Positions 50,211 to 58,351 of a DNA stretch of 64,000 bases are shown here, piece by piece. The stretch is taken from positions 415,863 to 479,862 of the forward strand of contig NZ_CANMED010000007.1 of assembly GCF_947496855.1 (NCBI RefSeq), written 5' to 3'. The notes below the pieces were generated by a model. The model made no database searches and was not told where the DNA came from. It saw only the letters and a list, made by a program, of their open reading frames with translations. The first letter of the stretch is position 1. The number at the start of each line of letters is the position of its first letter. This DNA is from an uncultured Aquimarina sp. GTDB lineage: Bacteria; Bacteroidota; Bacteroidia; Flavobacteriales; Flavobacteriaceae. The position numbers and the translations under genes were made by a program.

Positions 50211-52691
50211 CTATATTTTAAGTTTGCTTTTTACAATAGATAACGTATTCCATTTATTAATATCATTAGAAGAAAATTTATCCTTTTTAGTATTAATTTT
50301 TCTTATAACTTCTTTTATAGCAGGAATCGCAGGGCTAGACATACTATAACTTCTAAGTCCAATAGAACTTAGTAGATTTGTAGCATTAGGATTTCTAGCT
50401 AACTCACCGCAAAGGCTTACTTCAAGACCTACTTTTTCAGAATTTTGCAGAATAGATGTCAAAGCTGAAATAACGGCAGGGTGCAGTGCACTATAATTTT
50501 TAGAAATAGAAACATTTTCTCGATCCATTGCCAATAAATACTGCGTCAAATCATTTGTGCCAATACTTAAAAAATCTAATTCACTTGATATTTGTGGTAA
50601 TATGAATAATATGGAAGGGACTTCCACCATAATTCCAACTTTTATACTCTCAGAATATTTGATTCCTTCTTTGCTTAGTTCGCTCTGTACATCTGACAAA
50701 ATTTTATTTGCTTCAATAACTTCTTCAAGCATACCAACCATTGGGTACATTATTCGAATATCATAATCGGCTGAAACTCGACAAATTGCTCTAAGCTGAG
50801 TTTTAAAAATTTCTGTGTTTTGCAAGCAATATCTAATCCCTCTAACTCCAAGAAATGGATTGGTTTCTGGAGCTATTCCTAAGTATGGAATAGGTTTATC
50901 TCCCCCAACATCTAGGGTTCTGATGGTTATGGGTAAACCTTGCATATTCTCACATACTTGCTTGTAAATCTGATACTGCTCATCCTCAGAAGGAGGAGTT
51001 TCTCTATTCATATACAAAAATTCTGTTCTGTAAAGACCAATTCCATCAGCTCCATTTTTAAATGCAATTTTAGCTTCTTTAGGGCTACTTATATTCGCAA
51101 GAATTTTAAATTTCACCTCGTCTTCAGTAATAGCTGGCATTTTAGCTTTTGAAAATCTCTCTTGAAAAATCTTTTCTTCCATCTTCTTTTCCTCACGCAA
51201 AGAAGAAATTTTTTCTGGATTCTTTCTATCTAAATATATGACTCCCTTACTACCGTCGATTCCTATAAGTTCGCCATCTTTAATTACATCTATTTGGCTT
51301 TCGAGACCAGTAATTGCTGGGATACCAAGTGATCTAGCAAGTATAGTTGCATGTGAAGTTTCTCCACCAACTTTTGATACTATTCCTAATACTTTTTCTG
51401 TATCCAAACTTAATGTTTGAGCAGGACCAATTTCTTCTACAACTAATATACTTGGCTCATTTAAATTGATTTCAGTTTGAGCACAATCTAATATTTGGAC
51501 TAGTACTTTATTTCTTACTTCTATAACATCGGATGCTCTTTCTTTGAAATACAAATTACTCATTTTTAAGTACTTATATTCTAATTTTTCAAAAACATAA
51601 AACCAAGCGTAAGCCGCACTATAGTTTTCGTCTTCTATTAAATTTTCTACCTCTTTTATTTTTTCATCATCTTTAAGTAAAGACACGTGAAAATCAAAAA
51701 TTTCTGCATCTTCTTTTCCATATAGCCCCATAGTCTTATGGCGTATATCTTCAAGTTCTCCAATAATTTTACTTAAGGCATTTTTTAGCTTAATTTTTTC
51801 CTCAGTAGTATTTTTAATAATGGTTTTTTCTACTGTAACTGTTTGATTGTGTAAAAGTTTAGCAGGTGCCACAGAAATTCCTTTGGAAACAGGTACTCCT
51901 TGTATACTATTAGAAGATACACTTGCGCCATTAGTTTTAACCTGAATTGATTCTTTAGGTTTTATTTTCTTTTTTGAATCACCAAAATTATCAGCATAAA
52001 ATTTTTGTAAAGATTTTTCAAACTCAAGAAATTCATCTCCAATTACTTTAAAGGTCAAAACATCACCTTTTTTAGCACCAAGTGTTCCTACTTGGCTAAT
52101 ACTTCCTGCCAAAACATAATCTCTTTTATTTTTGCTTACACTTACTTCATTATCATATTTATTGACAAGTTCTACTAATCTAACAGCAGGTCTTGCGTGA
52201 AGACCTAATTCATTTGGCACTGCAATTTCAATCTCTTTACCTATAACTTGTGCTATTTGTTTAGGTTTTTCTTCTTCATTCTTAGAACCTAATAAAGATT
52301 TTTTACCTACTAAACCATTTCTAGCTTCATTAGCAACGGTTTTAAGATTTGCACCAGTCATAGACTGGGCTGCAGCTGCAATAGCTCCCTCGATTAAAGG
52401 AGCTTCGCAAAGCAAAACCTTTTGCCTTAAATCATCCGATAGCATTTCAGTGGCAAGTTCTGCATTCATAACTGCACTACCTATATCCATCAAGACCAAA
52501 ACACCTTCTTTTGAGTCTGCTAGCTCTATTGCATCTTTAATTTTAAATGGGTCAGTACCTATAGGATTGCTTTCATCATCTATACCTCCTGCTGCAAAAA
52601 TCTTCACCTTGTTTTGCGACATTTGTTGGGCTAACTCTTTAACTCCATCTGCTAATTTCTCACTATGAGAAACAATTACTATTCCAACCAT
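50211..52691 (-). CDS. dhaM: DhaM-HPr-Enzyme I fusion (PTS phosphoryl donor for DHA kinase)
   Basis: An 826-residue three-part phosphotransferase. DhaM (EIIA-mannose fold) occupies about residues 1-130 with active His9 in VIVSHSEKLADG. HPr lies at about 150-240 with His165 in ELGLHARPAVRLVEL. Enzyme I follows from about 265, starting VPVSKGISVAPAKLL, with phospho-His447 in KVGGETSHATILARSLGIPA. Later come the PEP-binding GIGLYRTEFLYM, TLDVGGDKPIPYLG and GVRGIRYCL, and the C-terminal SIGTNDLTQYLLAMDR and CGELARNP. All three phosphoryl-carrying histidines are present, so the protein could pass phosphate from PEP to DhaL by itself. 11 bases after dhaL. PTS proteins are uncommon in flavobacteria. 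Confidence 0.93.
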   Translation of the reverse strand: MVGIVIVSHSEKLADGVKELAQQMSQNKVKIFAAGGIDDESNPIGTDPFKIKDAIELADSKEGVLVLMDIGSAVMNAELATEMLSDDLRQKVLLCEAPLIEGAIAAAAQSMTGANLKTVANEARNGLVGKKSLLGSKNEEEKPKQIAQVIGKEIEIAVPNELGLHARPAVRLVELVNKYDNEVSVSKNKRDYVLAGSISQVGTLGAKKGDVLTFKVIGDEFLEFEKSLQKFYADNFGDSKKKIKPKESIQVKTNGASVSSNSIQGVPVSKGISVAPAKLLHNQTVTVEKTIIKNTTEEKIKLKNALSKIIGELEDIRHKTMGLYGKEDAEIFDFHVSLLKDDEKIKEVENLIEDENYSAAYAWFYVFEKLEYKYLKMSNLYFKERASDVIEVRNKVLVQILDCAQTEINLNEPSILVVEEIGPAQTLSLDTEKVLGIVSKVGGETSHATILARSLGIPAITGLESQIDVIKDGELIGIDGSKGVIYLDRKNPEKISSLREEKKMEEKIFQERFSKAKMPAITEDEVKFKILANISSPKEAKIAFKNGADGIGLYRTEFLYMNRETPPSEDEQYQIYKQVCENMQGLPITIRTLDVGGDKPIPYLGIAPETNPFLGVRGIRYCLQNTEIFKTQLRAICRVSADYDIRIMYPMVGMLEEVIEANKILSDVQSELSKEGIKYSESIKVGIMVEVPSILFILPQISSELDFLSIGTNDLTQYLLAMDRENVSISKNYSALHPAVISALTSILQNSEKVGLEVSLCGELARNPNATNLLSSIGLRSYSMSSPAIPAIKEVIRKINTKKDKFSSNDINKWNTLSIVKSKLKI

Positions 52692-52702
52692 ATATCTTCA
52701 AC

Positions 52703-53338
52703 TTAGTTTATAGCCTTTTTTAATGATTTCACTATGAGATAGCTGGATGTTGCTCCAGCATCTTGATGTCCAATACTACGCTCTCCCAAATAGCTCGCTC
52801 TTCCCTTTTTTGCAATTAAGTCTGTCGTTGATTTCATGCCTTTTTCCGCTACCTGAACCATATCAGTTAAAGCTTCACTTATTGATAACTCTGCGTTTAA
52901 AGAATCGGATAAAGATTGAACAACAGGATCTAAAACATCTATCATAGTTTTATCACCTATTGAAGCTTTTCCTCTGAGTTTAACCCCATTTACTCCATTA
53001 TCTAAACAGTCCTTTAAGTCTCTTAAATTAAGTTCAGTCTTATCTTTTAAAACTATACTAGCCTGCAAGAACAACGTACCGTAAAGTGGACCAGATGCTC
53101 CGCCTATACTAGAAATTAGTGTCATCCCAGTATTTTTAAAAAGTGAAGCAATGTCTTTACTAGCCGACAATTCATCTAGTTTTTCAAGAACCTTATTGAA
53201 ACCTCTTTCCATGTTAAAACCGTGATCTGCATCTCCAATATCAGAATCCAATTTTGTTAGATAGTCCTTATTTTCTCTCATAACTAAGGCTGAATTTTCA
53301 AGCCACTTAACCAGTTGCGTTATATTTATAGTTTTCAT
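52703..53338 (-). CDS. dhaL: PTS-dependent dihydroxyacetone kinase, ADP-binding subunit DhaL
   Basis: A 211-residue DhaL. It carries the PTS-type signature LDSDIGDADHGFNMERGF (Mg-ADP-binding aspartates) rather than the ATP-type GDGDTG. GGASGPLYGTLFLQAS and GKASIGDKTMIDVLDPVV follow, and the end contains KKGRASYLGERSIGHQDAG. It holds ADP as a permanent cofactor that DhaM rephosphorylates. Between dhaK (35 bases) and dhaM (11 bases). Confidence 0.93.
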   Translation of the reverse strand: MKTINITQLVKWLENSALVMRENKDYLTKLDSDIGDADHGFNMERGFNKVLEKLDELSASKDIASLFKNTGMTLISSIGGASGPLYGTLFLQASIVLKDKTELNLRDLKDCLDNGVNGVKLRGKASIGDKTMIDVLDPVVQSLSDSLNAELSISEALTDMVQVAEKGMKSTTDLIAKKGRASYLGERSIGHQDAGATSSYLIVKSLKKAIN

Positions 53339-53373
53339 AGGTCTTTTTAATTAAAATTCAACACCATATTAAA

Positions 53374-54444
53374 TTACTTTCCCCATCTTAAGCCAGGAGT
53401 ATTCACAGGTGAATCCCAGAATTTAAGTATTTCTTCATCAGCACGCACTAAAGTTATAGAACATCCTTGCATATCTAGAGCTGTAATATATGCCCCAACA
53501 AGATTCCTTACTAAGGATATTTCCTTTTCGGCACATATTTCATCTAGTTTTCGATACACGGAATATAATTCTGACACAGGAGTACTTCCCAAACTATTCA
53601 CCATAGCAATCATTTTATCACCCGATTTAAATGATTCGCTTACAAGAGTTTTTTCCTTCCATCCTGAAGATTCAGCATCCCATTCGTTTAATTGTCGGGT
53701 ATAATCCTCGTCATCTAAGATAGCATTTGTTAAAATAAAAGTAATCTCGTCAGCGGTTGTGTGTGCTATTCTTTTTCTTCCAGGTTCTCCGTGTATCCCC
53801 ACACCAATTTCAATTTCATCCTCATCAATATCGAAATTTGGTTTACCTGCCGCTGGTACTATACATGAAGTTAATGCAATACCCATAGACCTTCCTCTTG
53901 AATTTACCTTGCGTGCTAGATTTGCGCATTCATTTAGGTTGTAACCAGCTTCAGAAGCTGCTCCTACAATCTTTTCCATTATAACTGTTGTTCCAACACC
54001 GCGTCTACCGGCAGTATATAAGCTGTCTTTAACTGCCACGTCATCATCTATTAGAATATTTTGTGTTTCAATACCCTCAGAATTTAACATTTCAGCTGCC
54101 ATTTCAAAGTTCATAACATCACCTGTATAATTCTTAACTAAAAATAATACTCCGCCACCATTTTCAACTGCTTTGGCACATTCATACATTTGATCGGGAG
54201 TTGGTGAGGTAAAAACTTCTCCAGGACATGCAGCATCTAGCATTCCTACTCCAACAAATCCTCCGTGCATAGGTTCATGTCCACTTCCTCCTCCAGAAAG
54301 GATAACAACCTTACCCTTCTTTGTAGCTTTATTTCTACAGATATATTTTGGTTCGAGATTTATTCTAAGGTCGGGATGGGCTACCGCCATACCCTGCATT
54401 TGTTCTACAATAACATCCTCAATTTTATTAATTAATTTTTTCAT
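53374..54444 (-). CDS. dhaK: PTS-dependent dihydroxyacetone kinase, DHA-binding subunit DhaK
   Basis: A 356-residue DhaK that binds DHA covalently through a His and receives phosphate from DhaL. Visible features: VVILSGGGSGHEPMHGGFVG (about residues 46-65) and the substrate His in EIGVGIHGEPGRKRI, with VNSRGRSMGIALTSC between. Separate DhaK, DhaL and DhaM genes mark this as the PEP-dependent system, distinct from the one-piece ATP kinase at 47231-48877. Confidence 0.94.
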   Translation of the reverse strand: MKKLINKIEDVIVEQMQGMAVAHPDLRINLEPKYICRNKATKKGKVVILSGGGSGHEPMHGGFVGVGMLDAACPGEVFTSPTPDQMYECAKAVENGGGVLFLVKNYTGDVMNFEMAAEMLNSEGIETQNILIDDDVAVKDSLYTAGRRGVGTTVIMEKIVGAASEAGYNLNECANLARKVNSRGRSMGIALTSCIVPAAGKPNFDIDEDEIEIGVGIHGEPGRKRIAHTTADEITFILTNAILDDEDYTRQLNEWDAESSGWKEKTLVSESFKSGDKMIAMVNSLGSTPVSELYSVYRKLDEICAEKEISLVRNLVGAYITALDMQGCSITLVRADEEILKFWDSPVNTPGLRWGK

Positions 54445-54541
54445 TTCTTCAATTTTTAAGTATTAATAGAATAATTGATACATACTTCTTATTAAATCAT
54501 ACTTTCCTCAGAGTAAATAATAATCATGAGTAAAATAAGAA

Positions 54542-55387
54542 TTAAAGTTTAATAGTAGCGTTGAACGCTGCATTAAACTCTTCTCTATCTGGGTTATAAA
54601 CCATGTCTGTTTTAAAAGTTAGCCCAACTTCCTTGCTTATAGAATAGGATTTTGAAGTATACCAGCCAATTTGAGTAACATTGGCCTTACCATCCGTAGT
54701 GTAATAGTTATCATTAGGTGAAGCTGAAATAAATGGGCGTACCGTAATTTTATTCGGCATATCAATAGAATAACCAACTTCTAAGTATAAAGGAGCATCA
54801 CTTCCTGGAAACGAATTATAAAAATCCCATCCTGCGAAAAAGTCTAATTTCCCAATATTATAAACCGCTCTTAATTCTAACCTATTTGTGGCACCATCAT
54901 TATCGAAATCAAAAAAACCACCAACATTAGGATCATAGTGCGGTAGGACCATTACTGCTAAGTTAGATTTCTTACCAACTTTACCACCGTAACCGATATA
55001 AGGAATAATTTCCTTGTAGTTAGGTGCATCAGATGCTATTGAAAACGGATATGATGACCACACTCCAATAAAGAATCCACCTTTAGAGAAAGTAACACTT
55101 GCCTGTGCATTTGGGTGATCTCCCAATACTAATCCTCGCCAAATAAATCGACTATTTAATGTAAGGTCATAGGCAACATTCCACTTGCTTTTTTTATCTT
55201 CTTGAGTATCTTGAGTATCTTGAGTATCTTGAGTTGTTGCCTCTGGTTCAGTGACCATAGAACTATTTTGGCTATCCACAGAAATATTTTCTGTATTAAT
55301 TGATGCTTCATTACTATCTTTTAATTGTGCTGTTACCGATAGTGAACATAAGGCTACAAGTATTGTTATGTATTTTAAATTTTTCAC
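54542..55387 (-). CDS. Outer-membrane beta-barrel protein, TorF-like putative porin
   Basis: A 281-residue secreted protein (signal peptide YITILVALCSLSVTAQ region). Its barrel starts NVAYDLTLNSRFIWRGLVLG, like TorF-family putative porins, and continues with strands such as GFFIGVWSSYPFS and NLAVMVLPHYD. It ends FNAAFNATIKL. After the signal peptide is a low-complexity linker with TQD repeated, encoded by a 9-base tandem repeat at about 55199-55234. Lying between glpF and dhaK, it could let glycerol, DHA or a related solute across the outer membrane (inference). Confidence 0.65.
   Translation of the reverse strand: MKNLKYITILVALCSLSVTAQLKDSNEASINTENISVDSQNSSMVTEPEATTQDTQDTQDTQEDKKSKWNVAYDLTLNSRFIWRGLVLGDHPNAQASVTFSKGGFFIGVWSSYPFSIASDAPNYKEIIPYIGYGGKVGKKSNLAVMVLPHYDPNVGGFFDFDNDGATNRLELRAVYNIGKLDFFAGWDFYNSFPGSDAPLYLEVGYSIDMPNKITVRPFISASPNDNYYTTDGKANVTQIGWYTSKSYSISKEVGLTFKTDMVYNPDREEFNAAFNATIKL
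55199..55234. repeat. In-frame 9-base tandem repeat inside the porin gene
   Basis: The unit TATCTTGAG occurs about four times, encoding repeated Thr-Gln-Asp in the periplasmic linker. Because the unit is 9 bases, copy-number change would lengthen or shorten the linker without a frameshift. Confidence 0.75.
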
Positions 55388-55436
55388 GTTATATAATTTA
55401 GTTGTTAATAAAAATGATTGAATGTGATTGTATTTG

Positions 55437-56159
55437 TTAGAATACTGGGAAAGACATTATAAATAATCCAGCAGCTACACCACCTAAAATAGGCCCCACA
55501 ACAGGTATAAAGCTATATGAGAAATCAGAGCCACCTTTTCCTGGAATAGGTAAAATTGCATGTGCAATGCGTGGTGCTAAATCACGTGCAGGGTTAACAG
55601 CATAACCTGTAGTTCCTCCTAAGGATAAACCTATACCCCAGACTAATCCTGCTACTAAAAATGGACCTAATCCTGGAGCTACAGAACCACTACTGTCAAA
55701 TATTGCAGCTACACCTAGCACTAAAACAAATGTTGCAATAGCTTCACTTAGAATATTCGCACCTGTTTTGCGAATTGCAGGTCCCGTGGAGAAACATGCT
55801 AATTTTAGTCCTTGATCAGCTGTTGCTTTCCAATGTGGACCAAAATGAAAGTAAACCAATACCGATCCAAAAAAAGCTCCTAAGAATTGAGAACTAACAA
55901 ATGGTAAAACGTTAGAAAAATCACCACTTGAAACAGCAAAGCCAATAGTAACCGCAGGGTTAATATGAGCTGGGGCACCAAAGGCTAAGGCAACAAAAAC
56001 TCCTACCAATACAGCAAAAGCCCATCCGGATGAAATAACCATCCACCCACTTCCATTTGCTTTAGAATCTGTTAAAAGAACATTTGCAACGACACCGTTG
56101 CCTAACAAGACCAGCATCATAGTTCCAAAAAACTCACCTAATAAGACATTTAATTCCAT
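55437..56159 (-). CDS. glpF: Glycerol facilitator (MIP/aquaporin family)
   Basis: A 240-residue six-helix channel. Both pore half-helices are present: HINPAVTIGF (about residues 66-75) and AVNPARDLAPRI (about 192-203). The Asp after NPAR is the mark of glyceroporins rather than water-only aquaporins. It imports glycerol or DHA by facilitated diffusion; trapping then depends on the kinases encoded downstream. No glycerol kinase or dehydrogenase is in the window. Probably the first gene of the unit. Confidence 0.92.
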   Translation of the reverse strand: MELNVLLGEFFGTMMLVLLGNGVVANVLLTDSKANGSGWMVISSGWAFAVLVGVFVALAFGAPAHINPAVTIGFAVSSGDFSNVLPFVSSQFLGAFFGSVLVYFHFGPHWKATADQGLKLACFSTGPAIRKTGANILSEAIATFVLVLGVAAIFDSSGSVAPGLGPFLVAGLVWGIGLSLGGTTGYAVNPARDLAPRIAHAILPIPGKGGSDFSYSFIPVVGPILGGVAAGLFIMSFPVF

Positions 56160-56466
56160 AATAATTGTTTTTAATTGATTAGATATTTATTTAATTTTTT
56201 AAGAATTATTCATAAACACATTCAATAAAATTTTAATTTGATGTTAATTCAGTACTATTGTTGTGTTATTAATAATTTTCCAAACTTATACGATTGGTGT
56301 TATTCTGAATTTTCTATTTGGTTCATATTCTGTTTTATTTGGATTGAATCGTATTTTTTTGGAAAAATGGATGGTTTTTTTAGCACATTTGTAAAAGTTA
56401 AGGTGTCTTTTTTGTCAAAAATTAGGATTTAACAATGGCAATTTTTAGTAATTAAATAATCCAAGT
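56160..56466. promoter_or_regulatory. Divergent regulatory region between glpF and the VOC gene
   Basis: 307 bases. On the minus strand TAAGTTTG (56281-56288) is an exact -7 element for glpF, without a -33 TTTG. Instead, the motif TTCTATTTGGTTCA (56312-56325) lies near the -33 position, as for an activator-dependent promoter. A 20-bp inverted repeat with three internal mismatches (TTTTCCAAA...ATACGATT at 56276-56295, partner at 56347-56366) brackets both. No reading frame of note. Confidence 0.5.
56312..56325. promoter_or_regulatory. Candidate regulator site, copy 2 (upstream of glpF)
   Basis: TTCTATTTGGTTCA, 13 of 14 identical to the copy upstream of araC. A further TATTTGG lies 21 bases on (56336-56342), the spacing of paired AraC half sites. 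Confidence 0.5.
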
Positions 56467-56856
56467 ATGAAGAAAGTTAATAGACTAATGACCAATATCT
56501 GTTCTGATCACCTAGCTGAGAGTAAGCACTTTTACACTGCGCTTTTCGATTTTGATGTAAATTATGATAGCGATTGGTTCATTCATTTAATAACTAGGGA
56601 TAGGAATTTAGAACTGGGCATTGTTGATAGAAGTCATGAAATTGTACCTATAGACTTCCAAACTAACCCCAATGGTTTCTATACTACTTTCGTAATGGAA
56701 AATGTGGATGGTATATATGACATTGCCAAAGGAAAAGGTTTTAAATGTGTTTCAGAACCAGCCAATACTTTTTATGGACAAAGAAGACTTCTTTTGAAAG
56801 ATCCCGACGGTACCTGGGTAGATTTATCATCACCAATTAAAGATTTTAAATTTTAA
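56467..56856 (+). CDS. VOC-family (glyoxalase-like) protein
   Basis: A 129-residue vicinal-oxygen-chelate-fold protein: RLMTNICSDHLAESKHFYTA at the start, LELGIVDRSHEIVPI, FYTTFVMENVDGIYDIAKGK, and RRLLLKDPDGTWVDLSSP at the end. Likely a glyoxalase- or resistance-type binding protein; substrate unknown. 10 bases before the Crp/Fnr gene, so co-transcribed. Confidence 0.85.
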   Translation: MKKVNRLMTNICSDHLAESKHFYTALFDFDVNYDSDWFIHLITRDRNLELGIVDRSHEIVPIDFQTNPNGFYTTFVMENVDGIYDIAKGKGFKCVSEPANTFYGQRRLLLKDPDGTWVDLSSPIKDFKF

Positions 56857-56866
56857 TCTTTCGACC

Positions 56867-57433
56867 ATGTATCATCTCGAAAAACTTAATGGTTTTCATA
56901 AACTTAAAGACACTTCTAAAGCGACCCTTAATAAATTTTGGAGCGAAGAAAAAGTTATAAGAAAAAATGAATTTATTATCAAAAGTGGTCAAGTTGAGCA
57001 CCATCTTTATTTTGTATGTTCAGGTTCTTTATTTGTAGGACTAGAGAACAATTCAAAAGAGCATGTACTGGGCTTCGGTTATGAAACTTCAGTAATTTGC
57101 TCATTTTCTTCTTTCATTACTCAGTCACCTTCAAAGTTTCATATAAAAGCAATTACTGACTGTGTCCTCCTTCAAATATCTAAAACACACCTTGAGAAAC
57201 TTATGAATGAGTATAGCGATATAAAAGTTTGGTACTATTCTTTAGTTGAGCGAACCTTGGCTGGACATTTAGAAAGACAGGCAGAACTATTAAGTTTACG
57301 ACCAAAGGCCAGGTATATTTCATTTCTTAAAAGAAGTGGTCACCTAGTAAACAGTTTACCACTTAAGTATATATCATCCTATCTTAATATGGAACCTGAA
57401 ACCTTAAGCAGAATAAGAAGTAGAATTTCTTGA
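56867..57433 (+). CDS. Crp/Fnr-family regulator
   Basis: A 188-residue regulator with an N-terminal cyclic-nucleotide-binding-like domain (FIIKSGQVEHHLYFVCSGSL) and a C-terminal helix-turn-helix (ARYISFLKRSGHLVN; LKYISSYLNMEPETLSRIRS). There are no Fe-S cysteines, so it is not a classic Fnr. Regulators of this kind in Bacteroidota often control adjacent genes, here the VOC and peroxiredoxin-like genes. Confidence 0.87.
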   Translation: MYHLEKLNGFHKLKDTSKATLNKFWSEEKVIRKNEFIIKSGQVEHHLYFVCSGSLFVGLENNSKEHVLGFGYETSVICSFSSFITQSPSKFHIKAITDCVLLQISKTHLEKLMNEYSDIKVWYYSLVERTLAGHLERQAELLSLRPKARYISFLKRSGHLVNSLPLKYISSYLNMEPETLSRIRSRIS

Positions 57434-57486
57434 TTGTAATCAAGGAAACTAAAGTTAACTATCTCCATTTTTGTTAAAAAAAATAA

Positions 57487-58020
57487 ATGAAACTAAAACA
57501 AGGAGATAAAGCTCCAATCTTTAAAACTCAGGATATTTTTGAAAGAGAGATTGATTTGTCTAAAATAAAGGATTCTAAAATTCTTCTTTCTTTTTTTAGA
57601 TACGCAGAATGCGCACTTTGTAATCTTAGAATAGCAGAACTAAAAAAGGAAGCTATGAATTTAAAAAATAACAATATTATAGTAGTAGCTATATTTCAAA
57701 GCGATGCCGAAAGTATTAAAACATCAATATATGAAAGACACGAATTAGAATTTAACTTAATATCTGATTCCAATTTTGAGCTATATGATTTGTATCACGT
57801 AACTCCTTCCTGGGGTAAGTTATTTAGAACTTCAAGTTTTAGAGGTTTGAAAAGTATGATACGAGCGGCTTCTGAAGGATATAAACTAGGAGGTAAAGTT
57901 GAGGGTAAATTTCATCAAATTCCAGCCGACTTTCTGATAGATTTAAATGGGAAAATTGAGATTGCCCATTATGGAACAAGTGTAATCGATCATGTGCTAA
58001 TAAGAGAAATTCTCGAGTAA
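57487..58020 (+). CDS. Peroxiredoxin-like (AhpC/TSA family) protein
   Basis: A 177-residue thioredoxin-fold protein: KLKQGDKAPIFKTQDIFERE at the start, and a CxxC-type active site FRYAECALCNLRIAELKKEA where AhpC-type peroxiredoxins have TxxCP. VVAIFQSDAESIK and ISDSNFELYDLYHV follow the AhpC pattern. It is therefore peroxiredoxin-like rather than a proven peroxidase. 53 bases after the Crp/Fnr gene. Confidence 0.82.
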   Translation: MKLKQGDKAPIFKTQDIFEREIDLSKIKDSKILLSFFRYAECALCNLRIAELKKEAMNLKNNNIIVVAIFQSDAESIKTSIYERHELEFNLISDSNFELYDLYHVTPSWGKLFRTSSFRGLKSMIRAASEGYKLGGKVEGKFHQIPADFLIDLNGKIEIAHYGTSVIDHVLIREILE

Positions 58021-58351
58021 TTTTTTTGATAAACGAAAGTTCTAGAAAAAAGAGAAAGCCTAATTATAATTGAATAAATTAAAAGAGTTCGATTCGATTT
58101 CTGTCTTCTAGCTCTAACTTCAAAACTAATTAAATCAGACAATTATCCCTCTACTCCTCTTTTATGAAGATTAGACCTAATATCATGTAAAATAAAATTT
58201 TACAAATACACTGATTTTCTGATAATTAACTCAGAATCCTCCATCAAAAAGTTCGATAACTGTCTCTTTGCCCGCACAGCAAAGAAAAGCCGACTTTAAC
58301 GAGTCGGCTTTTTTGTTTTATTTATTTTTTACATCATTAATCTTGACTAAA
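58021..58351. other. 331-base gene-free convergent region
   Basis: AT-rich, between the convergent peroxiredoxin-like and OmpA genes. I see no reading frame or promoter, only the bidirectional terminator at 58285-58316. Confidence 0.6.
58285..58316. terminator. Bidirectional terminator
   Basis: AAAAGCCGAC / GTCGGCTTTT perfect 10-bp stem with an 8-base loop; T-runs in both directions. Likely ends the OmpA operon (minus strand) and perhaps the plus-strand genes. Confidence 0.85.

Noticed and set aside
58225..58280. tRNA remnant suggested by GTTCGAT and CCCGCA
   Set aside because: The arms do not pair, no anticodon stem lies upstream, and the similarity to the tRNA-Leu end is only about seven bases; not an attachment site.
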